Below, in pieces: positions 7,383-14,795 of a stretch of DNA of 36,070 nucleotides (position 1 is its first letter; each line of letters begins with the position of its first letter). The notes below the pieces were generated by a model. The model searched no databases. It was given only the letters and a program-made list of their open reading frames with translations, and had not been told where the DNA came from. The position numbers and the translations under genes were made by a program. This stretch comes from Fimbriimonadales bacterium (lineage in GTDB: Bacteria; Armatimonadota; Fimbriimonadia; Fimbriimonadales; Fimbriimonadaceae): NCBI GenBank assembly GCA_026418055.1, contig JAOACB010000013.1, positions 21,062-57,131 of the forward strand, given 5' to 3'.

Positions 7383-9431
7383 GTGGAAACCGGATGCCGC
7401 GGCCTCATCGCCAGGGCGTTCGAAGCCCTGCGCGAACGGCCGGGGTTCGTCGAGAGGCCCGATCAGCTGCAGCTGGCGCTGCTGATCGCCGACTGCCTCG
7501 AGAGCGGCTCCTCGGGCGCCTTCGAGGCTCCCACCGGTCTGGGCAAGTCTCTGGCGGCGCTCGTCCCCGCGCTCGCGCGCGCCGCGGCCGCAGGCGGGAG
7601 GACCGTGGTGGCGACCTACACCAACGTGCTGGCCGAGCAGTATTGGAAGGCCGACCTGCCTCTGGCGCGATCGCTTCTGCCCGAGTTCGACGTGCCGGTC
7701 GCGTTCCTGATCGGCCGCCAGCGCTACGTGTGCCTGCAGGCCTTGCGGGCAGCCGACCCGACGCTGGCGGAGGCGTTCGCGCGGCTGGCCGACCAGGGCA
7801 CGGAGTCGGAGCTGCGCGCCAGCGGCCTGCGCAGGCCCCGCGAGCTGGCCGAGCTGTGGCGCGGCGTGGGGGTGCCCCCAGCCTGCGAGGCCCGGCGCTG
7901 CCCCGACTACGCGGCGTGCTGGTTCTTCTGCGCCCGCGAGCGCGCCAAGGACGCCAAGGTGGTGGTGACGAACCACAGCGTGCTGCTCATGGACGCGCTG
8001 CTCCGGCGGCATTCCGATGGCGCGCAGTCTCTTCTCGGCGACGCCTGCTCGGTGGTCATCGACGAGGCCCACGACTTCGCGCAGGCTGCGGCCTCGGCTC
8101 TGGAGTTCGAGCTCTCTCCGGCGACGCTCGAGCTGGTGGAGCGGTGCGCGGAGGGCCTCGAGGACGCGCTGGCTGTGGCGGCGATGCAGTCCGGCGAGGT
8201 CTCTGCGCTCGAGGCCGCCGGGGAGCGGTTCCGTCGGCGGCTGGAGCGGCTGCGGGAAGCCCTGCGCTCGCTGGCGGGGTGTTCCGGCATCCTTGCGGCC
8301 AACCCCAGGGACATCCTGGAGCACCCGAGCGTGAGCCGGACGGTTTCGCGCGAGCTGGGCGCTGCCGCCGAGGACCTCGCGGAAGAGACCGCCGCGGCCA
8401 TCGAGGAGTACGCGGCCGAGACAGGGCGCCTGCTGCGGTCGTGGCGGCTTCGCGGAGAGGCCGAGAACAGCGTGCTGGACGAGGCCGAGGAGGTCGCCGA
8501 CCCTTACCGCATGGTGCTGAGGGAGACCGCGGCGGGATGCAGGTCGCTCTTCGAGCCGACCGGCGTGTCGGTCTCGTACGTGGCCTCGGAAGAAGACGCG
8601 GTGACCCTGCGCTCCGACCCCATCGACCTGGCCGAGCCGCTGCGGGACCTCGTGTGGTCCCGAAGAGCGGCGGTGTGCCTGTCGGCCACGCTGGCGTTGG
8701 ACGGGAACTTCGGCTTCTTCCGCTCGCAGACGGGCTTCGAGCCGGACTTCGAGGAGATCCTGCCGTCTCCGTTCGACTTCGCGACGCAGGCCGCCTTGTA
8801 CCTGCCGCCTGCAGGCGCCATCCCCGACCCCTCGGCGGCGCGCCGCAGCGGCGGCGAGGAGGCCTACTACGCCGCGCTCGCGGAGGAGCTGACCCGGATC
8901 CTAAGGGCGGTGGGAGGGCGCACGCTGGCGCTGTTCCACTCCCGACGCGAGATGGAGGCGGTGTACGAGCGGATGCGCGTGCCCCCCGAGCTTCCGGTGC
9001 TGCTGCAGGGGCGCACGGGGGTCTCCCACGTTGGGGAGCGCTTCCGCAGGGACGTGGCGGCGTCGCTGTTCGCGTTGCGCTCCTTCTGGACCGGGTTCGA
9101 CGCGCCGGGGGAGACGCTGAGCTGCGTGGCGCTGGTGCGCGTGCCGTTCGAGGTGCCCGTCGACCCTGCCCAGATCGCGCGGTCGGCGTGGCTGGCCGCC
9201 AAGGGCTTGGACCCGTTCCGCGAGCACAGTCTTCCGCTGGCCAAGATGCTGGTCCGTCAGGGGGCCGGTCGGCTGATCCGCCGATCCGACGACCGCGGCG
9301 TGATCGCCCTGCTGGATCCGCGCGTGCAGACCAAGCGCTACGGCCAGGAGATCCTGGAGAACCTTCCCGCGAACCTGCGGGTGTTCCGCGACATCGGCGA
9401 GGCCGCGGCGCACGTCGGCCTAGCGGGCTAA
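7383..9431 (+). CDS. dinG: ATP-dependent DNA helicase, DinG/XPD-like with Fe-S cluster
   Basis: 682 residues, a superfamily 2 helicase. Walker A is APTGLGKS (49-56) and the DEAH box is IDEAH (226-230). Between them are the cysteines expected to hold a 4Fe-4S cluster: Cys117, Cys168, Cys173 and Cys179, with Cys183 nearby. The second RecA-like half has the late motifs 'LALFHSRREME' and 'RSFWTGFDAPGETLSCVALVRVPF', followed by the QxxGRxxR-type motif in 'RQGAGRLIRRSDDRG'. DinG-type enzymes unwind 5'-to-3' and act on forked, R-loop or G-quadruplex substrates. There is no N-terminal exonuclease domain, unlike some Gram-positive DinG proteins. GTG is the only sensible start. It converges with the aldolase gene at a shared hairpin. 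Confidence 0.88.
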   Translation: METGCRGLIARAFEALRERPGFVERPDQLQLALLIADCLESGSSGAFEAPTGLGKSLAALVPALARAAAAGGRTVVATYTNVLAEQYWKADLPLARSLLPEFDVPVAFLIGRQRYVCLQALRAADPTLAEAFARLADQGTESELRASGLRRPRELAELWRGVGVPPACEARRCPDYAACWFFCARERAKDAKVVVTNHSVLLMDALLRRHSDGAQSLLGDACSVVIDEAHDFAQAAASALEFELSPATLELVERCAEGLEDALAVAAMQSGEVSALEAAGERFRRRLERLREALRSLAGCSGILAANPRDILEHPSVSRTVSRELGAAAEDLAEETAAAIEEYAAETGRLLRSWRLRGEAENSVLDEAEEVADPYRMVLRETAAGCRSLFEPTGVSVSYVASEEDAVTLRSDPIDLAEPLRDLVWSRRAAVCLSATLALDGNFGFFRSQTGFEPDFEEILPSPFDFATQAALYLPPAGAIPDPSAARRSGGEEAYYAALAEELTRILRAVGGRTLALFHSRREMEAVYERMRVPPELPVLLQGRTGVSHVGERFRRDVAASLFALRSFWTGFDAPGETLSCVALVRVPFEVPVDPAQIARSAWLAAKGLDPFREHSLPLAKMLVRQGAGRLIRRSDDRGVIALLDPRVQTKRYGQEILENLPANLRVFRDIGEAAAHVGLAG

Positions 9432-9440
9432 AGGCGAGAG

Positions 9441-9470
9441 GGGGGGACCGCCCCGGAGGACGGTCCCCCC
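9441..9470. terminator. Hairpin between convergent helicase and aldolase genes
   Basis: A perfect 10-bp G/C-rich stem (ggggggaccg / cggtcccccc) encloses a 10-nt loop. It sits in the 59-bp gap between two convergent stop codons and can serve both strands. There is no clear T-run on either side, so termination may be factor-assisted. Confidence 0.65.
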
Positions 9471-9490
9471 TCTTCGGCCGAGGGCGGGGC

Positions 9491-10453
9491 TCAGAGCCCG
9501 AGCCTCTCCTTCACGAAGGCGCGGGCCTCGTCCAGCTGGCCGGCCGAGCCCAGCAGCTCGTTGCGGGACGCGATGAACTTCGCGTATTCGCTCATGAAGA
9601 TCTTGCCCGGCGGGCGCAGGTCGAAGTTCTCGGGATGGTCGCGGAAGTGCTCGCGATGCACGCGGCACCACACCAGGCGCCCGTCCGTGTCGATGTTGAT
9701 CTTGCACACGCCCCTCTTGGCGGCTGGCAGGTACTCGTTGGGGTCCACCCCCTTGGCGCCCTTGAGGCTGCCGCCCGCGGCGTTGATGCGCTCCACCTCG
9801 TCCTGCGGCACGCTCGAGGACCCGTGCATCACCAGGGGGAACCGCGGCAGGCGACGGGCGATCTCCTCGATCACCTCGAAGTGCAGCCCCTGCTTGCCGG
9901 AGAACTTGAACGCGCCGTGGCTGGTGCCGATGGCGCAGGCCAGGCTGTCGCAACCGGTGAGCTGCACGAACTGCTCGGCCTCGGCGGGGTTGGTGAGCTT
10001 GGCGTGCTCCTCCTCCACCGAGATGTCCTCCTCCACGCCGCCCAGTTGGCCCAGCTCGGCCTCGACGGAGATGCCCTTGGCGTGCGCGGCGTCCACCACG
10101 CGCTTGGTGATCTCGACGTTCTTCTCGAAGGGCTCGTGGGACGCGTCGATCATCACCGAGCTGTAGAACCCGCTCTCGATGCAGTCGTAGCACGTCTGCT
10201 CGTCGCCGTGGTCGAGGTGCACCGCGAACAGCGCATCGGGCCAGATCTCGTCCGCCGCTCGGATCATGGCTTCGAGCATGCGCTTGTCGGTGTAGCTGCG
10301 CGCGCCCTTGCTGATCTGAATGATGAACGGCGCCTTCGACTCCATGTTGCCCCGGAACAGGCCCATGGTCTGCTCCAGGTTGTTGATGTTGTAGGCGCCG
10401 AGCGCGTACTTGCCGTACGCGTGCTCGAACAGAACCTTGGTCGGAACGATCAT
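9491..10453 (-). CDS. fba: Class II fructose-bisphosphate aldolase
   Basis: 320 residues. The enzyme cleaves fructose 1,6-bisphosphate to dihydroxyacetone phosphate and glyceraldehyde 3-phosphate in glycolysis and gluconeogenesis, with a catalytic zinc. 'VHLDHGDEQ' supplies the catalytic Asp81 and the first zinc ligand His82. 'VEAELGQLGGVEED', 'AIGTSHGAFKF' (second His) and 'LVMHGSSSVPQDEV' (third His with the phosphate loop) follow in family order, and 'KINIDTDGRL' closes the barrel. The start at MIVPTKV is preceded by AAGGAG at good spacing; upstream codons in the frame have no support. It stands alone on the minus strand. A tagatose-bisphosphate substrate cannot be ruled out from sequence. 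Confidence 0.92.
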   Translation of the reverse strand: MIVPTKVLFEHAYGKYALGAYNINNLEQTMGLFRGNMESKAPFIIQISKGARSYTDKRMLEAMIRAADEIWPDALFAVHLDHGDEQTCYDCIESGFYSSVMIDASHEPFEKNVEITKRVVDAAHAKGISVEAELGQLGGVEEDISVEEEHAKLTNPAEAEQFVQLTGCDSLACAIGTSHGAFKFSGKQGLHFEVIEEIARRLPRFPLVMHGSSSVPQDEVERINAAGGSLKGAKGVDPNEYLPAAKRGVCKINIDTDGRLVWCRVHREHFRDHPENFDLRPPGKIFMSEYAKFIASRNELLGSAGQLDEARAFVKERLGL

Positions 10454-10543
10454 GTCTTCGTCTCCTTCGTGCCGGGGAGAGCGGGTCGCCGACCGGATCC
10501 CACGCTGGATCGGCCGCGGGCCTCCCGCCCGACGGCTGGCCCG

Positions 10544-10549
10544 ATTGTA
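10544..10549 (-). promoter_or_regulatory. Candidate -10 box (TACAAT) for the aldolase gene
   Basis: TACAAT on the minus strand, five of six matches to the -10 consensus, lies about 90 nt ahead of the aldolase start. No good -35 is visible. The surrounding gap 10454-10687 holds no gene that I can support. Confidence 0.35.
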
Positions 10550-10687
10550 GACCATTCGGCCCATCGGCCGCCGAGCGCACTCCGGGCTTCGGGGAATGTG
10601 GTTCCGCGGGCAAAGACGAAGGTGCGTTCTCCTGTGCTCCATGGCCGCCGCGGCGGTCTCGCGTTCGATGTCGGGAAAGAAGGATCC

Positions 10688-11283
10688 TTGAGCGTGAACG
10701 TCGCTGCCCCGGCGCTGGCGGGGATCATCGCGGCCTGCGCGCAGGCTCCGAACATCGTGCTCAGCTGGCTCCTAACCCCGAGCGGCACCCTCGGCGTTCT
10801 CCGCCCCCGGGTCGGGGCGGAGTCCAAGGGGTCCGCTGGCGGCCGGCTCCACCGTGGTGGACGGGGCGCTCTTCGCGGACGGCCACCACTGGGGCGGGGG
10901 CACCGTCGGGTGGGACGCCGAGCTGCCCGAGTCGGCGAACAGCTTCGTCGAGATCGATCCGGAAGGCCTCTCCGAGCTCTGGACGCCGACCCTCCAAGCG
11001 GACACCAGCGACCATTGTCTCGTCCACATCCGCGATGCGAACGGCGTCCGGAGCCATGGGGAAACCGCCTTCCCCTCCGCCGGTTGGGGCTTCCCCCCGG
11101 TCGGGCGGCCGGTCGCGCTCGTGGCAGACCGCCGGATTCCGCCCGTACGGGAGTCTTCGCGACGGGGCCTCCCCGGCGTCCGAGTTCCGAGCGCTGGGCG
11201 CGCCGGCTCCGGAGCCGATCCCTTCGGCGCCTGCCGGGCTCGGTCTTGCCGCCGCGATGCGCCCGAGGCGCCGCCGGGTCTGA
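10688..11283 (+). pseudogene. Frameshifted PEP-CTERM protein with discoidin-like domain
   Basis: No single frame is open, but three consecutive segments look coding, with roughly 90% G/C third positions in the first two. From about 10688 to 10830 (frame 2) there is a signal-peptide-like stretch (VAAPALAGIIAACAQA). From about 10845 to 11110 (frame 3) comes a beta-sandwich-like segment (TVVDGALFADGHHW, SFVEIDPEGLSELWTPTLQA, DTSDHCLVHIRDANGV), similar in pattern to F5/8 type C domains. From about 11120 to 11283 (frame 1) the segment 'SEFRALGAPAPEP...GLGLAAAMRPRRRRV-stop' looks like a PEP-CTERM sorting signal. Two single-base shifts, by decay or assembly error, would explain this. The exact start and shift points are uncertain. 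It lies between the aldolase and pseudopilin genes. Confidence 0.5.
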
Positions 11284-11326
11284 TCCGAGCCTTTCCGACG
11301 GTTCCGTGTGCCAACATGGGGCCGTC

Positions 11327-11992
11327 ATGCCGCTTCGCCGGGCGTTCGCCCTGCTCGAGCTGCTGGTGGTGCTCGCCATCGTCGCCGTGCTGGCGGCCAT
11401 CCTGTTGCCGGTGCTGGCCGCCGCCCGAGAGAGGGCCAAGGTGGCCGCGTGCCAGAGCAACCTGCGCCAGCTCGGCCAGTCGTTCTTCCTCTACACCGCC
11501 GACTGGGACGGCGTGTTCCCCCCGGTCTACGAATGGAAGAACCTTCTGCAGCCGTACATCCGCACCGTGAGCATCAACCGTTGCCCCAGCCGGCCGCAGC
11601 TGCCCTGGTGGTACGGTCAGGGCTACAACATTGGGTTCGCTCCGCTGGGGGTTCGCGGCTTCGCCGGGTGCGACGAGTCGGAGGTCTCCGCGCCCTCGGC
11701 CAAGATCTTGGCGGCGGAGTGGGAGCGTTGCAACGCTGGTCCGCCGGTGGGCCCGACGACGCTGTTGGCGGGCGGCGCCACCAGCTATTGGGCGGTCTGC
11801 CGGGTGCACCTGGGCACGTCCAACGTGCTGTTCGGCGACGGCCACGTGCGCTCGCTGCGTCCCGACGCCTACCACAGCAACACCGCGAGGATCGATCCGG
11901 AAGGCAGGCCGGTGCCACCGCTCGGGGAGGCGCTGCGGCCTGTGCCCGAGCCGGTGTGGCGCGCCTACTGGGACGTGCGGCACGATCCCTGA
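11327..11992 (+). CDS. Type II secretion/type IV pilin-like protein with H-X9-DG motif
   Basis: 221 residues. The N-terminus is a prepilin signal: short basic leader (MPLRRA) followed by FALLELLVVLAIVAVLAAILLP, with Glu at position +5 after the predicted cleavage site. The residue before cleavage is Ala rather than Gly, as is usual in this group of proteins. Near the C-terminus 'HLGTSNVLFGDGH' fits H-X9-DG, a signature of the large pseudopilin-like families of Planctomycetes and Armatimonadota. The protein should be anchored in the inner membrane with a periplasmic globular domain; its specific job is unknown. It is followed by a hairpin and the binding-protein array, and appears to be transcribed separately. 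Confidence 0.88.
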   Translation: MPLRRAFALLELLVVLAIVAVLAAILLPVLAAARERAKVAACQSNLRQLGQSFFLYTADWDGVFPPVYEWKNLLQPYIRTVSINRCPSRPQLPWWYGQGYNIGFAPLGVRGFAGCDESEVSAPSAKILAAEWERCNAGPPVGPTTLLAGGATSYWAVCRVHLGTSNVLFGDGHVRSLRPDAYHSNTARIDPEGRPVPPLGEALRPVPEPVWRAYWDVRHDP

Positions 11993-12061
11993 GGCTCCGT
12001 CTTCGTGGGCTCGTTCGGCGCCTCCGCATGCCGTTGGCTCGCGCCGCCATCTTGCCGGCAG

Positions 12062-12091
12062 GCCGCCTTCATAGAAAATTCTGAAGGCGGC
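12062..12091 (+). terminator. Inverted repeat between the pseudopilin gene and the binding-protein array
   Basis: Arms gccgccttc and gaaggcggc form a 9-bp perfect stem around a 12-nt A/T-rich centre, followed by ttt. It can terminate the pseudopilin transcript. Its right arm also covers the expected -35 position of the promoter at 12108, so it could instead, or also, be an operator. Confidence 0.5.
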
Positions 12092-12107
12092 TTTGGAGCT
12101 CGGTCGG

Positions 12108-12113
12108 CATAAT
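12108..12113 (+). promoter_or_regulatory. Candidate -10 box (CATAAT) heading the binding-protein array
   Basis: CATAAT matches five of six -10 consensus bases and ends 5 nt before the ATG of the first binding protein. No Shine-Dalgarno is present. The arrangement predicts a leaderless transcript that begins at the start codon and could run through four lipoprotein genes and the kinase. Confidence 0.45.
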
Positions 12114-12118
12114 GGGTT

Positions 12119-12967
12119 ATGGCTTCCAGGAGCCTCGGATGGTGGCTGGCTCTGGCGCTCGCGGCGGTCAGCTGCCAGGCCCCAGGCCGCACCGGCGTCA
12201 GGGACCCTTCGGTGCGGCCGCAACCCGAGGCTGCGCCGGCCGCCCGGCCGACGCTCCGGCTCGTGTGCAACGAGTGGTGGCCCTACGCAGGTCGCGAGGG
12301 AGCGGACAGAGAGGGCTTCGCCGTGGACCTCGTGCGGGAGGCCCTGCGGAGGATGGGCTACGGGCTGGACTACCGCGTGAGGCCCTGGGCTCGCTGCGTG
12401 CTCGAGATGCAGACCGGCGAGACGGACGGCGTGCTCGCCGCCTATCCGATCGAGGGCCGCGACTGGCTGCGCGGCTCGGTGCCGCTCGGGCTGGGTCCGA
12501 ACTGGGTCGACGAGTTCCTCGTGCTGAAGCGGAAGGGTTCCCGATGGCGCTTCTCCGGGCCCGGCTCGCTCGCCTCGGCGCGCGTCGCGGTGGTCGAGGG
12601 TCACCACTATCCCGCGCCGATCGAGCGTCGCCTGTACGACGGCAGGGAGGGGCTGGTCGCGGTTTCTGGCGACGACCCCACGCCGCGCCTTGTCAGGCTC
12701 TTGGCCGAAGATCGCGTGGACGCCGCCGTCGACGGGCGTCTGGTGCTGGAGGCCTTCCTCGCCGAACACCCCGAGTGGCGGAAGAGGGTCGAGCCTGCAG
12801 GCACCCTGCGGTGGCGGCCGGTGTTCGTGCAGCTGCGCCCCGACCTCCCCGGGGCCCGCGAGATCCTGACGCGCCTGGACGCGGCTTTGCTGGAGGTCTA
12901 CGCGTCGCCGGGGTTCCCCGGACTTCTGGCCCGTTATGGATTGAGCCCGGACGATGGCGCGCGGTGA
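12119..12967 (+). CDS. Solute-binding lipoprotein 1 (SBP_bac_3-like), array member
   Basis: 282 residues. A lipoprotein signal ends at the lipobox AVSC (Cys19). After a Pro/Ala-rich linker the binding domain starts near residue 45. It has the two-lobe order of the amino-acid-type periplasmic binding proteins: 'CNEWWPYAG', 'EGFAVDLVREAL', 'VRPWARC', 'TDGVLAAYPIEGRDW', a crossover 'RVAVVEGHHYP', 'VDAAVDGRLVL', and a closing 'LLARYGL'. By analogy with HisJ-type proteins, the Arg in EGRD could bind a carboxylate and the Asp in AVDG an amino group; this is inference. No permease or ATPase gene accompanies it. It shares W.PY.G, RPW.R and YGL with the next three genes, so all arose by duplication. 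Confidence 0.85.
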   Translation: MASRSLGWWLALALAAVSCQAPGRTGVRDPSVRPQPEAAPAARPTLRLVCNEWWPYAGREGADREGFAVDLVREALRRMGYGLDYRVRPWARCVLEMQTGETDGVLAAYPIEGRDWLRGSVPLGLGPNWVDEFLVLKRKGSRWRFSGPGSLASARVAVVEGHHYPAPIERRLYDGREGLVAVSGDDPTPRLVRLLAEDRVDAAVDGRLVLEAFLAEHPEWRKRVEPAGTLRWRPVFVQLRPDLPGAREILTRLDAALLEVYASPGFPGLLARYGLSPDDGAR

Positions 12968-13004
12968 GGTGCGTGGAAGAAGGAAGCAACGAGGAGGTTG
13001 GCCG

Positions 13005-13853
13005 GTGAGGGGCGGCGTGGCTCTGGTTGGGTTGGGGATGCTCGGTCTGACGCTCTGCCTCGCCGGATGCCCGCAGGCGGGCCCGACCGAGGACGGCGCC
13101 GAAGGCCGACCCCTGCCGAACGCCCAGCAACCGTCGAGCGAGCGCCGCCTCTTGTTCGCGGGGAACGCGTGGTGGCCGTACACGGGGGAGTCCCACGACG
13201 GTCGCCAAGGGTTCACGGTGGACTTGGTGCGTGCCGCCCTCCGCCGGATGGGCTTCGAGATGGACTATGTGGTCCGACCCTGGTCGCGGGTCGTGCGCGA
13301 GCTGGAGGCGGGTCGGATCGACGGAACCACGTGCGCGTGCTCCGGGCCCGAGAGGCCGTGGCACTTCACCCGGGCGAACGTCGGTCTGGGTCCGGGCTGG
13401 GTGAGCGGCGTGACGGTGCTGCGGTCCAAGGCCTCCCGATGGCGGTGGCGGGGACCCGACTCGCTCCGGACGGCCAGGTTGGCGCTGGTGGCGAACTACC
13501 ACTACCCCAGTCCGCTGAGGGAGCGCCTAGCCCGCCCGGACCGGCGCCTGGTGGTGGTGACCGGCGAGGACCCCACGCGCCGGCTCGTTGCCTTAGCCGC
13601 GAAAGGAACCGTGGACGCGATCGCCGACGACCGACTGGTTCTGCAGGCTACTCTGGCGCGCATGCCGGCCGAGGCCGCGAGGCTGGAGGAGGTCGGCTTC
13701 CTGCCCGCTTGCAACCTGAAGGCGGCGTTCAGCCCCCGCCTGCCGGACGGCGCTCGGCTCGCACGGGAGCTGGATCGGGCGATGCGCGAGGTTTACCGGT
13801 CGCCGGAATTTCCGTTGATCTTGTCCCGTTACGGCCTTCGGCCGGAGCCTTGA
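13005..13853 (+). CDS. Solute-binding lipoprotein 2 (SBP_bac_3-like), array member
   Basis: 282 residues from the GTG at 13005, chosen because AGGAGG lies 9 nt upstream and the start then gives a clean lipoprotein signal (lipobox LAGC, Cys22). The alternative ATG at 12954 would overlap gene 1 and add a charged extension. Shared motifs are 'GNAWWPYTG', 'QGFTVDLVRAAL', 'VRPWSRV', 'IDGTTCACSGPERPW', 'YHYPSPL', 'GEDPTRRLVA', 'VDAIADDRLVL' and 'LSRYGL'. Both candidate ligand contacts are present (Arg in PERP, Asp in ADD), so it groups with member 1. Cys residues in CAC replace the small residues at this place in member 1. It should be held on the membrane surface facing the periplasm. The ligand is unknown. 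Confidence 0.85.
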   Translation: MRGGVALVGLGMLGLTLCLAGCPQAGPTEDGAEGRPLPNAQQPSSERRLLFAGNAWWPYTGESHDGRQGFTVDLVRAALRRMGFEMDYVVRPWSRVVRELEAGRIDGTTCACSGPERPWHFTRANVGLGPGWVSGVTVLRSKASRWRWRGPDSLRTARLALVANYHYPSPLRERLARPDRRLVVVTGEDPTRRLVALAAKGTVDAIADDRLVLQATLARMPAEAARLEEVGFLPACNLKAAFSPRLPDGARLARELDRAMREVYRSPEFPLILSRYGLRPEP

Positions 13854-13905
13854 GGCGGTCGTGGGCTGGCGAAGAGAAGGCCCGCTTCGAGAGAATGGAG
13901 GAATC

Positions 13906-14739
13906 ATGTTGGGCCGGCCGAGCCCCCTGAAGACGCTCTGGGCCACGGTGCCGTTGCTCGTCGCGGGCTGCGGCACGTCTCCCCCTCGGCTGGAGCCCGA
14001 GGGCAGTGCGGGGCTTCCCCCGCGGCCACCGAGGACTCTGCTGGCCGTGTCGGACGAGTGGTGGCCGTACGTGGGGCCTACCGGCGCCGAGCGAGAGGGC
14101 TTTGTGATGGATCTCGTCCGCAGGGCGCTCGAGCCTCAGGGCTACGCGGTCAGGCTCGAGATCCGGCCGTGGACCCGGTGCCTGCTGGACGCCGAGCAAG
14201 GGCGCGCGGATCTGGTGCTGTGCGCGGTGCCCGAGGAGGCTCCGGGCCTGCTGTTCGGCGCGGAACCAGTCGGCGGCACCGAGCGCGGCGTGTACGTGCG
14301 GCGAGGGTTGAGGTGGTCGTATCAGGGAGTGTCCTCGTGGCGCCCGCTGCGCCTCGCCGTGGTCGAGGGCTACCGCTACCACCCCGAGTTCGACGCCTTC
14401 CTCGAGGAGCACAGGCGGCGCGGCCGCGTGTTGGCGGTGCGCGGCGAGAAGCCGCTGGAGCGGCTGATCGCGGCGGTCAGGACCGGAAGGGCCGACGCCG
14501 TGCTGGAGAACGCGATCGTCATGCGGGCGCACCTGCAGGTCCATCCGAAGGACGCCGAGCTGCTGCGCGAGGCGGCGACGCTGCCGGGGCACGCGGTGTA
14601 TGTGGCTGTTTCCCCGAAGACCCCGAACGCCAGGGACGTGGTCGCTGCCTTGGACCGAGGCCTGGCCGGCCTGCGGCGGACCGGCGAGACCGACCGGCTG
14701 ATGCGATCCTACGGCGTGGAGCCGTTCGAGGCGCCGTGA
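13906..14739 (+). CDS. Solute-binding lipoprotein 3 (SBP_bac_3-like), array member
   Basis: 277 residues from the ATG at 13906, which has GGAGG a few bases upstream; an earlier in-frame start at 13861 gives an odd charged leader. The lipobox is VAGC (Cys22). Motifs are 'SDEWWPYVG', 'REGFVMDLVRRAL', 'IRPWTRC', 'ADLVLCAVPEEAPG', 'VVEGYRYHPEF', 'GEKPLERLIA' and 'ADAVLENAIVM', with 'MRSYGVEP' at the end. Compared with members 1 and 2, the candidate ligand Arg is gone (EEAPG) and the Asp is Glu (LEN), which predicts a different ligand. It is closest to member 4. The 52-bp gap from member 2 has no terminator. Confidence 0.84.
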   Translation: MLGRPSPLKTLWATVPLLVAGCGTSPPRLEPEGSAGLPPRPPRTLLAVSDEWWPYVGPTGAEREGFVMDLVRRALEPQGYAVRLEIRPWTRCLLDAEQGRADLVLCAVPEEAPGLLFGAEPVGGTERGVYVRRGLRWSYQGVSSWRPLRLAVVEGYRYHPEFDAFLEEHRRRGRVLAVRGEKPLERLIAAVRTGRADAVLENAIVMRAHLQVHPKDAELLREAATLPGHAVYVAVSPKTPNARDVVAALDRGLAGLRRTGETDRLMRSYGVEPFEAP

Positions 14740-14795
14740 AAACTCGGTTTGGCGGGAACGGGAAACCGGTGGACAATACGTAAGGGGGTTCAACC

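Noticed and set aside
10761-11057. 98-codon minus-strand ORF between aldolase and pseudopilin genes
   Set aside because: Antisense to the better supported PEP-CTERM-like pseudogene; no ribosome-binding site and no recognisable domain.
7394-11992. Very long plus-strand open frame (1532 codons) across the helicase, aldolase and pilin region
   Set aside because: Arg/Gly/Pro-rich translation typical of a shadow frame in GC-rich DNA; only its last 221 codons (the pseudopilin) are real.
12954-13004. Upstream start for the second binding lipoprotein
   Set aside because: It would add a charged extension that spoils the lipoprotein signal; the GTG at 13005 has AGGAGG at good spacing.
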